Of a stretch of 64,000 bases of DNA, positions 52,746-62,883 are shown one piece after another. The DNA comes from Nostoc sp. TCL26-01 (GTDB lineage Bacteria; Cyanobacteriota; Cyanobacteriia; Cyanobacteriales; Nostocaceae). The translations under genes were made by a program, and so were the position numbers. The notes below the pieces were generated by a model. The model was not told the origin of the DNA. It searched no databases and saw only the letters and a program-made list of their open reading frames with translations. Every line of letters begins with the position of its first letter. Position 1 is the first letter of the stretch. The DNA lies in NCBI RefSeq assembly GCF_013393945.1, contig NZ_CP040297.1, positions 1,876,804 to 1,940,803 on the forward strand. The letters run 5' to 3'.

Positions 52746-53089
52746 AAATGAGAAGGATACTTCTAATTTCTTTACTAATATTAACTCTATTTACGTTTCT
52801 TAATATTAGTATACGCTCTCTCTTTAGAAATATTTAATGATTTTCTGTAGTCATGAATACAAACTTATATGGGGAATAGGGGATAGGGGATAGGGAGGAG
52901 GGGAGCAGAGGAGCAGAGGAGCAGAGGGGAATAATTAATGAATATTCATGACTCAGCACTCCCGCACACCCCGACACCCCGACACCCCCACACCCCCATC
53001 CTCTTTTGATTAGAATGTAGACAACTCAGAACATCTGGGTAGATTTTTAGAACTTAAATTGATAAATTACATTTGCAATTACTTCGCTA
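52746..53089. repeat. Intergenic region with STRR (ggggata, gaggagca, gacacccc units)
   Basis: A 344-bp spacer between divergent genes. 52869-53005 is STRR: ggggataggggatagggagg, gagcagaggagcagaggagc, caccccgacaccccgacacc. The last 80 bp before thrS are AT-rich and likely hold its promoter. Confidence 0.7.
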
Positions 53090-54934
53090 ATGGTTCAGCA
53101 GCCGATGTCGCCTAATCAAGACTCCAATCAGCCAGAACAACCTGTAAAAATGTATTTACCGCGTACCAGCGAATCAGAAACATTAAAAAAGATTCGTCAC
53201 ACCGCCTCTCATGTGATGGCCATGGCAGTACAAAAGCTGTTTCCCAAGGCACAAGTGACAATTGGCCCTTGGATTGAAAATGGATTTTATTATGACTTTG
53301 ATAATCCAGAGCCATTTAGTGATAAGGATCTCAAAGCCATCCAGAAAGAGATGGTGAAGATTATTAACCGCAAATTGCCTGTAGTTCGAGAAGAAGTGAG
53401 TCGGGAAGAAGCGGAACGCCGCATCCAAGAAATCAAGGAACCTTATAAATTAGAAATCCTGGCGGACATTAAACAGGAACCAATCACCATCTATCATTTG
53501 GGGAACGAGTGGTGGGATTTGTGCGCGGGGCCTCATGTAGAAAATACCAGTGAAATCAACCCAAAAGCTATTGACTTAGAAAGTGTGGCGGGTGCTTATT
53601 GGCGTGGAGATGAAACTAAAGCGCAACTGCAACGGATTTATGCTACTGCTTGGGAAACTCCCGAACAACTAGCTGAGTATAAACGGCGGAAAGAGGAAGC
53701 ACTCAGACGTGATCACCGGAAACTTGGTAAAGAATTAGGATTATTTATCTTTGCCGAGCAAGTGGGGCCTGGTTTACCTTTGTGGACTCCTAAAGGGACT
53801 TTGTTGCGGAGTATTTTAGAAGACTTTCTCAAACAAGAACAAATTAAACGTGGCTATCAGCAGGTTGTCACACCGCACATTGGCAGAGTGGATTTATTTA
53901 AAACCTCTGGACACTGGCAGAAATATAAAGATGATTTGTTTCCGATGATGGCAGAGGATGAAGTAGCCGCAGCACAAGAACAAGGATTTGTTCTTAAAGC
54001 GATGAATTGTCCCTTCCACATCCAAATATATAAGAGTGAGTTACGTTCTTACCGGGAACTACCAATGCGTTTGGCAGAGTTTGGCACTGTTTACCGTTAC
54101 GAACAATCAGGAGAATTAGGCGGTTTAACGAGAGTGCGTGGTTTTACTCAAGATGATGCGCATATTTTTGTCACTCCAGAACAGTTGGATAGTGAATTTC
54201 TCAAAGTTGTGGATTTGATCTTGTCAGTGATTAAGACTCTACAATTGGGGAGTTTTAAAGCACGGCTGAGTTTCCGAGATCCAGCTAGCGATAAATACAT
54301 TGGTTCGGATGAAGCTTGGAACCAAGCGGAAAATGCCATCCGTCGAGCTGTAGAAACCTTAGGAATGGAACATTTTGAAGGTATTGGGGAAGCTGCATTT
54401 TATGGGCCGAAACTCGATTTTATCGTTAGCGATGCTCTAGAGCGAGAATGGCAGTTGGGAACTGTACAAGTAGATTACAACTTGCCAGAACGCTTTGATT
54501 TAGAATATGTGGCTGAAGATGGTTCCCGTAAACGTCCAGTGATGATTCACCGTGCGCCTTTTGGTTCTTTGGAACGGTTGATTGGGATTTTAATCGAAGA
54601 GTATGCAGGTGATTTCCCCTTGTGGTTAGCGCCAGTGCAAATCAGGTTGTTGCCTGTGGGTGAACTGCAACTAGATTTTACTAAAGAAGTGGCAACAAAG
54701 ATGCAAGCTTTAGGGATTCGTGCTGAAGTTGATGTCAGTGGCGATCGCTTAGGTAAACTCATCCGCAACGCCGAAAAGGATAAAATACCTGTAATGGCAG
54801 TTGTCGGAGCGAAGGAAGTCGAAACTAATTCCTTGAGTGTCCGTACCCGTGCATCTGGGGAATTAGGCGCTATATCTGTAGATGAAGTGGTGGATAAATT
54901 AAAGGGAGCGATCGCTAACTATAGCAACTTCTAG
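53090..54934 (+). CDS. thrS: Threonyl-tRNA synthetase, no TGS domain
   Basis: 614 residues. The editing domain starts early (IRHTASHVMAMAVQKLFPKA near residue 36; GDETKAQLQRIYATAW). The class II catalytic core shows motif 2-type TVYRYEQSGELGGLTRVRGF, zinc ligand Cys in LKAMNCPFHIQIY, His in TQDDAHIF, and motif 3 IHRAPFGSLERLIGILIEEY. The anticodon-binding domain is at the C-terminus. The N-terminal TGS domain of about 60 residues found in E. coli is absent. Anabaena-type cyanobacteria can carry two ThrRS genes, one linked with zinc limitation; this cannot be assigned to either from the sequence alone. Confidence 0.96.
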   Translation: MVQQPMSPNQDSNQPEQPVKMYLPRTSESETLKKIRHTASHVMAMAVQKLFPKAQVTIGPWIENGFYYDFDNPEPFSDKDLKAIQKEMVKIINRKLPVVREEVSREEAERRIQEIKEPYKLEILADIKQEPITIYHLGNEWWDLCAGPHVENTSEINPKAIDLESVAGAYWRGDETKAQLQRIYATAWETPEQLAEYKRRKEEALRRDHRKLGKELGLFIFAEQVGPGLPLWTPKGTLLRSILEDFLKQEQIKRGYQQVVTPHIGRVDLFKTSGHWQKYKDDLFPMMAEDEVAAAQEQGFVLKAMNCPFHIQIYKSELRSYRELPMRLAEFGTVYRYEQSGELGGLTRVRGFTQDDAHIFVTPEQLDSEFLKVVDLILSVIKTLQLGSFKARLSFRDPASDKYIGSDEAWNQAENAIRRAVETLGMEHFEGIGEAAFYGPKLDFIVSDALEREWQLGTVQVDYNLPERFDLEYVAEDGSRKRPVMIHRAPFGSLERLIGILIEEYAGDFPLWLAPVQIRLLPVGELQLDFTKEVATKMQALGIRAEVDVSGDRLGKLIRNAEKDKIPVMAVVGAKEVETNSLSVRTRASGELGAISVDEVVDKLKGAIANYSNF

Positions 54935-54941
54935 TCAAAAA

Positions 54942-54964
54942 TCGGCTGGATATTTCCCAGCCGA
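54942..54964 (+). terminator. Hairpin after thrS
   Basis: An 8-bp perfect stem tcggctgg/ccagccga with a 7-nt loop, immediately after the stop. There is no clear U tract, so terminator status is uncertain. Confidence 0.4.
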
Positions 54965-54983
54965 GAAAACCAAATTAACTAGA

Positions 54984-55346
54984 CTACACATCATATCTAG
55001 TTGAGGTTTCATCCTCCTGGATATCATCTGCTAAATCTAGAGCAAATCTCAAAGCTTGTTTGATTTTGAGGATTGTTTCCTCGGAAAGTTCCCCAAGTTT
55101 ACGCTCCAGTCTCATAGATGGGATGGAACCTATACCTTGCACATTCGCAACAGAGCCTTGCCGCAAAAATGCTAAGGTGGGTAGCTCAATCTCGTATGCG
55201 CTTCCTCGATTTTGTGTCGTTACAGGTATATAGAGAACCAAAGCTCTTGGTGGATTTGGATCATAGCGAGACACAATGATGACAGGGCGTGTTTTGGCTG
55301 CAAGCCCCAAATCTGCCAACCAAACTTCACCAAGTTTCGGATTCAT
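54984..55346 (-). CDS. PemK/MazF-type endoribonuclease toxin
   Basis: 120 residues from ATG 55346 (an extra TTG codon precedes). The MazF fold is clear: KLGEVWLADLGLAAKTRPVI, VIIVSRYDPN, LVLYIPVTTQNRGSAYEIEL, and GSVANVQGIGSIPSMRLERK, the sheet that carries the catalytic Arg/Ser/Thr. MazF toxins cut mRNA at short motifs. The gene overlaps the upstream antitoxin by about 20 nt. Confidence 0.92.
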   Translation of the reverse strand: MNPKLGEVWLADLGLAAKTRPVIIVSRYDPNPPRALVLYIPVTTQNRGSAYEIELPTLAFLRQGSVANVQGIGSIPSMRLERKLGELSEETILKIKQALRFALDLADDIQEDETSTRYDV

Positions 55347-55512
55347 CAATTAGATCCAATACTTCTTGCTCAACTACTCTAGAACGAAGGATATCTAGAG
55401 CATCTTGATCTGCTAATTCAATAATCTGTACAAGGCTCTCTCTCACTTGTTTAACTATGTCAGGCTGCCATTGGCGAAGTTTAGTGTCGAGTTCTTGAAT
55501 TAGAGTATCCAT
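55327..55512 (-). CDS. MazE-like antitoxin partner
   Basis: 61 residues (MDTLIQELDTKLRQWQPDIV), predicted helical and acidic at the C-terminus (VVEQEVLDLIDESETW). It overlaps the toxin gene by about 20 nt and is upstream in the same operon. It lacks a recognisable AbrB motif. The antitoxin call rests on position and size. Confidence 0.8.
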   Translation of the reverse strand: MDTLIQELDTKLRQWQPDIVKQVRESLVQIIELADQDALDILRSRVVEQEVLDLIDESETW

Positions 55513-56820
55513 TTCAAGTTTCTACAAAACAATACTATTTTTGTTCTATATTCTATCGTAAGGTATACAGCGATAAGCTAACACTGCATTATTGATCTGA
55601 CCAAATGCTAACTGTATTGGTATACCAAGATGCAAATACCCTGACGTATAGCTATTGAACTCTGGTTTTATTTTAGTGCGATCGCCATTTATTTCATCTG
55701 GTTAAAACACACCTACTTTATCTGTTTTTTCCCAAGGTAACTCGATATCTGTTCTCCCCACATGACCATAAGCGGCTAGTTTTTGATAAAATCCCCCTTT
55801 AGTTAATGATGGTAAATGTCGTAAATTAAACTGTTGCAAAATCCCAGCTAGTCGGAAATCAAAGTGTTTTTCTAATAAAATTGTTAGGTCTTCATCAGAT
55901 ATTTTTCCTGTGCCAAAAGTTTCTACTTGCACGCTTACAGGTCGAGAAAGTCCAATAGAGTAACTTAGTTGTACTTCACATTCATCAGCTAAGTTGGCAG
56001 CTACAATATTTTTGGCAGCATAACGGGCTATATATGCTCCGACTCTATCGATTCTAATGGGGTCTTTACCACTTAAAGCCGAACCACTGTGTTTAGAATA
56101 TTCGCCATAAGTATCTATAGCATTTTTCCTACCTGTTAAACCAGAATGCACCGCCGGGCCGCCAACAATAAATTCCCCATCAGGATTAATAAAAATTCTA
56201 GTTTTGTCATCTGGTTTGATTTCTTCATCTGCAAATACTGGATAGATAATTGTATCTCTAATATCATCATGTAATTGCTGGAGTTCTGGTTTTCCTGCTT
56301 TACGTTGACTAGCGACAACTGTGATACTGTGGATTCTATCAGGTCGGCGATTTTTATATTCAACTCCGACTTGAGTTTTGCCATCAGGAGTCAGATAACT
56401 TAAAATGTTCTGCTTTCTCACTTCACTAATTTGTCTAGCTAGTTTATGCGCTAACCATATTGGTAATGGCATGAGTACAGAGGTTTGATTGCAAGCAAAA
56501 CCAAACACGGTAACTTGGTTGGTGACTGTAATTTGCTCGATTTCTGCATCAGATAATTTATGTTCATCGAATAAATGATATTGGTCAAGAGGTAGTTCTT
56601 TTAAACTAGTTAAAATACTACAATTTCTCCCATTAAATTCTTTTTGTTCGTAACCTACATGATCAATAACTTGTCTGGCGATATTCGTAAAATCTACATT
56701 AGTATTGGGTGCAAATCTGGCAGCAATAAATACGATTCCTGTAGATGCAGCACATTCGGTAATAACTCTGGCGTAGGGGTCTTGTTGTAAAAAACGATCA
56801 ACGATCGCATCACTAATTTG

Positions 56821-57993
56821 GGGAGCATCCACTTTTGGAAGATATACAGGTTCTGGGAGAATATAACAACAGATAAAACAGTGTGGATGACTTACCATGA
56901 ACCAGGATAAACAAGAAAGAATCAAAGCCTGTTTACAAGAATTGTCAACACTACTGTATGAAGAAGCAGATAAAAGTAAGCTGACAGACCTCGAAAGTAT
57001 AGAAAAAACAGTTCGGAGTCAAATATTAGAACTAGTCAGTCCAGAAATAGCCCTTTTTTTATCGAACAAAAAACTGGAACAAAAGTAGGTAAAACCAGGA
57101 AAATTAAAAGCTTAGTGGGGGAACTGACTCTTAAAGCCAAACAGTTACAGAAACTGGGTTTGAAGCCAAGAACCCGGTTAAGTCCATTACTTCAAAAGTG
57201 TTGTTTAAGGCTGTCAGCTAACGAATCATACCAAAAAGCAGAAATTGAAGTTGAGGCATTGACAGGAGTCAAAGTGGGTCACTCAACGCAACAAAAATTA
57301 GTGCTGTCACAAGATTTTCAACTACCATTTGCAAAACAAGCAGTTTCAGAAGTCAGTGTAGATGGAGGAAAAGTCCGACTCAGAGGTAAACCGAAAGCAG
57401 GCTGTTACTGGCGAGACTATAAAACCGTTCGTCTGCAAGGGATTTACTATGGTGCGTTTTTTGATGACAACCAATCATTAGTTGATTATGTCAATAGCCA
57501 ACGTCTGGTTAACCCGTTAGTGTGCTTGGGGGATGGTCATGATGGCGTGTGGAATCTAGTCAAAGAGTTTGGTAAAACAGAAAATTTTGAGCGTTGGGAA
57601 ATCTTGGATTGGTATCACCTCAAAGAAAATCTCTATAAAGTTGGTGGTTCTTTAAAACGGCTTAAAGCTGCTGAAACGCTGTTATGGCAAGGTCAGATAG
57701 AAGAAACTCAAGCTTTATTTCTTCATTGCCGAGGTAAACAAGCGAAGAACTTCATTGCTTATCTTGAAAAACATCGCTCTCGTCTTGTCAATTATGCCTA
57801 TTACCAGGCTGAACAACTTTGTTCTATTGGTTCTGGCGCAGTTGAATCTGCTATTAAACAAATTGGTGCGAGGATTAAAATTTCTGGCGCACAGTGGAAT
57901 GTTGATAGTGTTAATCACATCCTCTCTATTCGTTGTGCTTATCTCAATGGTTTATTAGCTATTTGAGTCTTTCTGCCAAAAGTGGATGCTCCC
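56821..57993 (+). mobile_element. Insertion sequence, probably ISKra4 family, 1173 bp
   Basis: Perfect 18-bp terminal inverted repeats, gggagcatccacttttgg at the left and its complement at the right. The element is flanked by an 8-bp target duplication ctaatttg (56813-56820 and 57994-58001). It carries a transposase gene in two overlapping phases. The perfect repeats and duplication indicate a recent insertion. Family assignment rests on the transposase ([29 protein letters not shown]) and duplication size, not on a database search. Confidence 0.88.
56897..57966 (+). CDS. IS transposase made by -1 frameshifting
   Basis: Phase 1 (56897-57088) begins [20 protein letters not shown] and ends in LEQK. 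Phase -1 continues [20 protein letters not shown] from a ccctttttttatc slippery tract (57051-57063) to the stop at 57966, giving about 355 residues if fused. The catalytic region has [15 protein letters not shown] (Asp), [16 protein letters not shown] and [13 protein letters not shown] (Asp), and [13 protein letters not shown] (Glu), consistent with a DDE transposase of the ISKra4/ISLre2-like group. Without frameshifting only the 63-residue N-terminal part is made. Confidence 0.85.
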
Positions 57994-58063
57994 CTAATTT
58001 GATCGCACAGTTTATCAGGATGTCCCTCTGTCACTGATTCAGATGTAAACATGAAGTCTTTTT

Positions 58064-61030
58064 TCATGGTCTACCTTCTCTTGTGTCTCTATTCTCTTTT
58101 GTACCTTCATTGACTAATAGAGGTAATAAAGCACTACTGCCGATAACAGCACTATCTAATAGATTAATTGGCGTAATTTTTAAGAGATTGCGTAATGGTG
58201 GTACGGTTATGGCTAATAGTTGGATGGCAAATGAACTAGTCACTGCCGCATTGAGATAAGGATTATTCGGAAGTTTTTGGGGATGAAATATGCTGTGTTT
58301 TTCGGAACGGCTACTAATTGTGTGTAGTAGTTGGGCTGTGGTGAGACTCATAAAAGCGATGGTGCTGGCTTGGGGGCTGATACCATATTTGAGGATGCCG
58401 TAACCATAGGCAGCTAGGGTACTGCCAGAGATGGTGGCAGATTCCCAGGTAATTCTGGCAAAATCTGATTTTTTGATAATTGGTTCTTCTGGGTTCCGTG
58501 GTGGCTGGCTTAAAACTTCTGGTTCTGGCGCTTCCATTGCTAAAGACAAACCAGGGAAGATGTCTGTGACTAAATTTAGCCAGAGAAGTTGAATTGCGTT
58601 TAAGGGTTCGCCGATACCACTAGCGGTGGCAATAGTCATCACCATGATTTCGCTTAAGTTTGTGGCTAAGAGGAAATGCACGGATTTACGAATGTTGTTG
58701 TAAATTGTCCGTCCCCGACTGACGGCGATAATCATGGTTTCGAGTCTGTCATCTTCGAGGATGATATCTGCAACTTCACGGGCTACATCGGTTCCACCTT
58801 TACCCATAGCTACACCAACCTGGGCTGCTTTTAGGGCAGGTGCATCGTTAATTCCATCACCAGTCATGGCGACGACTTGACCGGCATTTTGCAAGGCTTG
58901 GACTATTTGCAGTTTATTGCTAGGACTAATCCTGGCAAACACGTCTACTTTATCACTGAGGGCGGTTAAAGCTTCTGGGGTGAGGTTGTTGAGGTTGTTA
59001 GAGTCGAGAATTTCTAACTGGGAGTCTCGGCTTAAATCTAGTTCTTTAGCGATCGCATAAGCTGTGGGACTTTGATCACCAGTAATCATCACAGTATTAA
59101 TACCTGCTTGATGGAAGTTCGCCATTAATTCTCTAGCGCCTTTCCTGATGGGATCTGCCATACCCACCAACCCCAACCAAATTAAGCCTGATTCATGGTT
59201 GCCGTGATCGGATTCATCAAGATAGCTATAGGCTAGACCCAATATTCGCAAAGCTTTACCAGCCATGCGATCGTTTTCTATTTCTAACTTTTGTCGGTCT
59301 TCATTTGTTAAGGTAACTAGCTGTCCATCTTTCATCCAACTTTGGCATATCTGCGCCACTTCTTTGGGGTTGCCTTTAACAGCGACAAATTTGTCGGTAT
59401 TCTGCGTCTGATGGATGGTACTCATGAGGTTGCGGTTTTCGGAACGCAGATTGGTGTGTAATAGGGGATATTTTTCTCTGAGGGCGATCGCATCCACACC
59501 AGCTGCGATCGCCAGATGAATTAAAGCATTTTCTGTGGCTGAACCTGTAACCGCATATTCTCCATTTCTGTCTTGGCTGACTTCGCTTTCATTGCAGAGA
59601 ACTGATACATGAATCAGCTTTAATAATTCATCGTACATATATGGGTTGATATTTTCTGCCCCAGCTAAAAATTCCCCATCGGCTACTTTGATTTCTCGCG
59701 TACTTATATGAATCTCCACTACAGACATTTTATTTTCGGTGATTGTCCCAGTTTTGTCTAAGCAAATCGTCTGTACTGACCCTAAAGCTTCCACGGCGCT
59801 GAGGCTACGGACGAGGACTTGATTTTTCCGCATATCGCGGATACCTAAAGCCAGGGTTGTGGTGGCAATTGTCGGCAATCCTTCGGGAACCGCAGCCACG
59901 GCCAGAGATATAGATGATTTCAGCATTTGCACTAAACCATATCCCCGCAGCAATCCCAAGCCAAAAACCAGGCCACAAATGCCCATACTAATTAACACTA
60001 ATTGGCTACCCACTTCATCTAACTGCCTAGCGAGGGGTGTCTCTGTCGCTTTGGCTTCCCCGACTAGTTGGTGGATATTGCCCATTTCGGTGAATTGCCC
60101 TGTAGCCACGACTACCGCTAATCCTTGACCACCAGTAATCAATGTACCTTTGTAGATCATGTTTAGGCGATCGCCTAGAGGTACATCTTCCCCCATTAAA
60201 GGTGCAGTATTTTTACTCACAGGTATACTTTCGCCTGTCAAAGCCGACTCATCAATACTCAAGTTATCTGCCTCAATTAATCGAGCATCTGCGGCTATAT
60301 AACTACCTGGCTTGAGAATTAAAATATCACCCATCACTACATTTTCTACAGGTATTTCTCTAGCAGTGTCATCTCGCATTACCCAAGCGGAGGTTTGCTG
60401 TTGGTGTTTGAGGGAATGAATAATTCTTTCCGATTGGGTTTCTGTAGTGTATCCAATAACTGCATTTAGACCGACGACACCCAAAATCACCAGCGCATCT
60501 ATCAGCCCCCCGGTAAAGAGTGACACCCCAGCAGCCACACCCAGCAAAGCCACTGGTAAGGATTGAAACTGGTCAACAAAAATGCTCAGATGGGAACGGA
60601 CTTGTGTGTCTGCCAGGACATTCAACCCGTATCTACTCAAATTAGTAGTAGCCACCTCACTAGATAGTCCTGATTTGGCAGAGGTTTTTAATTTGTCTAA
60701 TGCCCTATCTGCTGACATCAAGTGCCACTTTTCACTGCTGGCAAGATTTTTTTGACTAAGTTTTGTTGTTTTTGCTGGTGCAACTAACTGATGGTTTTTT
60801 TGATAGCTAAATATAGCTGCTGCAATCAGATTAGCAATTTGCTGGTAATTATATTCTTGACAAAAAATCACCAGTACATTACTTGTTAATGGATTAGCAG
60901 ATACAGCAATAATTTCTGGCTGACTCACCAGCGATCGCTCTAAATGATTTTTCAGAGATAGTGAACGATCAAGCTCTTTTACTTTGTATCTAGCTCTCCC
61001 TTTAACACTAGTATGAATTGCTTTAATCAC
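58064..61030 (-). CDS. P-type cation-transporting ATPase, type II-like, with N-terminal HMA-like domain
   Basis: 988 residues from GTG 61030 (aggagtg upstream). The N-terminal about 85 residues look like an HMA_2-type ferredoxin-like domain without CxxC ([20 protein letters not shown]). The actuator has TGES (265-268), M4 has PEGLP (382-386) as in Ca2+-type pumps, the phosphorylation site is DKTGT (Asp425), and the hinge is [22 protein letters not shown]-terminal Cation_ATPase_C part is present. Ca2+ or another divalent cation is likely from PEGLP; the ion is not proven. Its stop overlaps the metK ATG (ATGA), so the two genes were translationally coupled. Confidence 0.93.
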   Translation of the reverse strand: MIKAIHTSVKGRARYKVKELDRSLSLKNHLERSLVSQPEIIAVSANPLTSNVLVIFCQEYNYQQIANLIAAAIFSYQKNHQLVAPAKTTKLSQKNLASSEKWHLMSADRALDKLKTSAKSGLSSEVATTNLSRYGLNVLADTQVRSHLSIFVDQFQSLPVALLGVAAGVSLFTGGLIDALVILGVVGLNAVIGYTTETQSERIIHSLKHQQQTSAWVMRDDTAREIPVENVVMGDILILKPGSYIAADARLIEADNLSIDESALTGESIPVSKNTAPLMGEDVPLGDRLNMIYKGTLITGGQGLAVVVATGQFTEMGNIHQLVGEAKATETPLARQLDEVGSQLVLISMGICGLVFGLGLLRGYGLVQMLKSSISLAVAAVPEGLPTIATTTLALGIRDMRKNQVLVRSLSAVEALGSVQTICLDKTGTITENKMSVVEIHISTREIKVADGEFLAGAENINPYMYDELLKLIHVSVLCNESEVSQDRNGEYAVTGSATENALIHLAIAAGVDAIALREKYPLLHTNLRSENRNLMSTIHQTQNTDKFVAVKGNPKEVAQICQSWMKDGQLVTLTNEDRQKLEIENDRMAGKALRILGLAYSYLDESDHGNHESGLIWLGLVGMADPIRKGARELMANFHQAGINTVMITGDQSPTAYAIAKELDLSRDSQLEILDSNNLNNLTPEALTALSDKVDVFARISPSNKLQIVQALQNAGQVVAMTGDGINDAPALKAAQVGVAMGKGGTDVAREVADIILEDDRLETMIIAVSRGRTIYNNIRKSVHFLLATNLSEIMVMTIATASGIGEPLNAIQLLWLNLVTDIFPGLSLAMEAPEPEVLSQPPRNPEEPIIKKSDFARITWESATISGSTLAAYGYGILKYGISPQASTIAFMSLTTAQLLHTISSRSEKHSIFHPQKLPNNPYLNAAVTSSFAIQLLAITVPPLRNLLKITPINLLDSAVIGSSALLPLLVNEGTKENRDTREGRP

Positions 61031-61519
61031 AGCAATTTACACTCCTGTCATCTTCTTATACTCAATTATAAATCCTGGCGATCGCATTTATATCTACACA
61101 GATTGTTAAGACTTTCAAAGCTATAGTTTTTAAAACTTAAAAGCTAATCCAATTCGCTATAACTATTGATTTTGATCAAGATAGCCTAGTCTAAAAGACA
61201 ATTTTTTAATTAATCTCTCACCTCATCATCGGCTATATAGGACTCATATTTGATTTTTGAAAAAAAGTCATTACCCTGCTAATTCCCTTCTTTTCTGTCG
61301 CCTGTTACCTACCTAAACAAATCCGTTCCGTAATCAAAGCAGATTCCTATATCCAACCTTAGTTGCATAAATCACTGATGCCATCAATCTTAGGTTTAAA
61401 ATACCTCTATCAGTCCCATCCATCAGTAATTGGCGAATTTAAATTACTTCTAGCGGTAGACATACTTTAAAAGTGAAAATGTTAATAGTAATAAATATTG
61501 TCATAACCAAATAAAGTAA
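61031..61519. other. AT-rich intergenic region between divergent genes
   Basis: About 490 bp with no repeats of the families seen elsewhere and no frame worth calling. It presumably contains the promoters of the P-type ATPase operon and of the flavin-fold gene. No confident motif was found. Confidence 0.5.
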
Positions 61520-61975
61520 GTGAGTAATTATATGACACCTCCTCAAGATAGTAATCAACAAATCGTATATTTACAACAATTAATGAGAAATATTGATTAT
61601 GGTATGTTGACTACCGTCGATCAAGATGGCAGTTTGCATAGTCGTCCAATGTATATAAATAGTAGTATTGATAATAATGGTATACTTTGCTTCTTTACTG
61701 CTGCTAGTTCTCATAAAGTGCTAGAAATTGAAGAACATCAGCAAGTTAATGTGAGTTTTTCCTCAGTTGAAAAAATACTATTTATTTCTATATCTGGCAA
61801 AGCAAAACTAGTAAAAGACCGTAAAAAAAATCAAGATAAATGGCAGCCAGAGCTAACGAATTGGTTTCCTCAAGGATTAGATGATCCTGATCTTGCCTTA
61901 CTGGAGATAAATATTGACAAAGCTGCTTATTGGGATAACATATCAAATTTTCATCCACAGATAATTAGTTTGTAA
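61520..61975 (+). CDS. Pyridoxamine 5'-phosphate oxidase-fold protein (general stress protein 26-like)
   Basis: 151 residues from GTG 61520, or 147 from ATG 61532. The split-barrel flavin-binding pattern is seen in NIDYGMLTTVDQDGSLHSRP, ILCFFTAASSHKVLEIEEHQ, VNVSFSSVEKILFISISGKA and the C-terminal EINIDKAAYWDN, as in YdaG/GSP26 proteins. These bind FMN or FAD; the substrate is generally unknown. Monocistronic. Confidence 0.88.
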   Translation: MSNYMTPPQDSNQQIVYLQQLMRNIDYGMLTTVDQDGSLHSRPMYINSSIDNNGILCFFTAASSHKVLEIEEHQQVNVSFSSVEKILFISISGKAKLVKDRKKNQDKWQPELTNWFPQGLDDPDLALLEINIDKAAYWDNISNFHPQIISL

Positions 61976-62883
61976 ACCCGTTAACTAGGAGGGAAAAAAG
62001 GCGTTGCAGAACAGGGGTACGAATTTAGGCAAGCACGGGAAGCAGGGGGGAAATTTTATAACTTGCTAAATCATCCCTCAATTCAGCAACGCCAGAAAAA
62101 ATAGTAATTGTTATACCAACTTTCTTTAAATGTGAACAGTAGAGACGTTGCATTGCAACGTCTCTACATAATTTATATTTATGTGTATCATGATTAACGT
62201 GAAATGGTATTAAAGGTGATTTATAAAGTAAACCTTAAATTGTTGGGTGCGTTATAGCAACGCTTAACGCACCGAGAAACATGGTGACCTGCGGCTCATT
62301 TTTACTTTCTCAAACTCCCAAATCCTTGCACAGCCGTAACACACCTACTGGCGTGGCAAGGCTAAAATGTTGCAAAAAAATTGTAGGTTGAGTATGGCGA
62401 TCGCTTCACTCAAAACTAAGATATACGTTGTGTTCCTTAGATTATGTTGGGTTACGCAAAGCCTCCACCCAGCCTACTAATGTACTACTTTAGTCTAGAC
62501 ACGCCACTACCTTAATATTTACTTTATTCTTTCTCCTCAGTCCCCAGTCCCCAGTCCCCAGTCTCTTACCTCTACAAATGATTCAGAAATCAAATCGGAT
62601 TACTATATGACTCTTGTGATGTTGAAGCCATTAGGGTTAAATATTTACATAAGTATAAGTTTTCACTTAATCTTACTTAAAAGTTTTTTCATTGTAGAGT
62701 AAGTGTAGTTTTAGCCGTTTAAACTTATATCAAACTTATGTTTTGTTTGTTTATTTAGCCTCCTAAATAAGCATCTTCAGTTAATATTAAGCAGGTTTTA
62801 CTCTTTAGTTGCTCACTCTGACCTACTAGATCATCTCGTATTAATTTCATCTTATTCCATAGCTTTTAGCTCTCATTGCTCCC
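61976..62883. other. Gene-free region with MITE and STRR
   Basis: About 900 bp. It contains a MITE at 62113-62210, a gtaggttgagtatgg-like repeat related to the one at 50883 (about 62382-62480), and ccccagtccccagtccccag STRR at 62540-62560. The last 300 bp before the next gene are AT-rich with no called feature. Confidence 0.6.
62113..62210. repeat. MITE copy (ATACCA termini), inverted
   Basis: 98 bp, reverse orientation of the copies at 22571 and 41687, with the palindrome at 62139-62167 and both terminal repeats (ataccaactttct / gtgaaatggtat) intact. Confidence 0.85.

Larger units (their letters stand above)
55702..58067 (-). pseudogene. metK: S-adenosylmethionine synthetase paralogue, interrupted by an insertion sequence
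   Basis: The 5' part (58067-57994) encodes [20 protein letters not shown] and CDQI with the ATP-site GHPDK. The 3' part (56812-55702) continues SDAIVDRFLQQDPYARVITE to the end. Joining them at one copy of the 8-bp duplication (ctaatttg) gives 74 + 1111 = 1185 nt, exactly 395 codons, so the inserted element accounts for the whole disruption. MetK makes S-adenosylmethionine from ATP and methionine; this sequence is divergent and presumably a second copy. The remaining fused frame lacks GHPDK and should be inactive. Its ATG overlaps the P-type ATPase stop by 4 nt. Confidence 0.95.

Noticed and set aside
55702..56925. A functional 407-codon metK starting within the insertion sequence
   Set aside because: The first residues come from IS DNA, and the native N-terminus with GHPDK lies on the other side of the element.
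56897..57088. The first transposase phase as a stand-alone small gene
   Set aside because: It continues in the -1 phase through a T7 slippery tract into the main transposase, so it is the N-terminal part of one protein.
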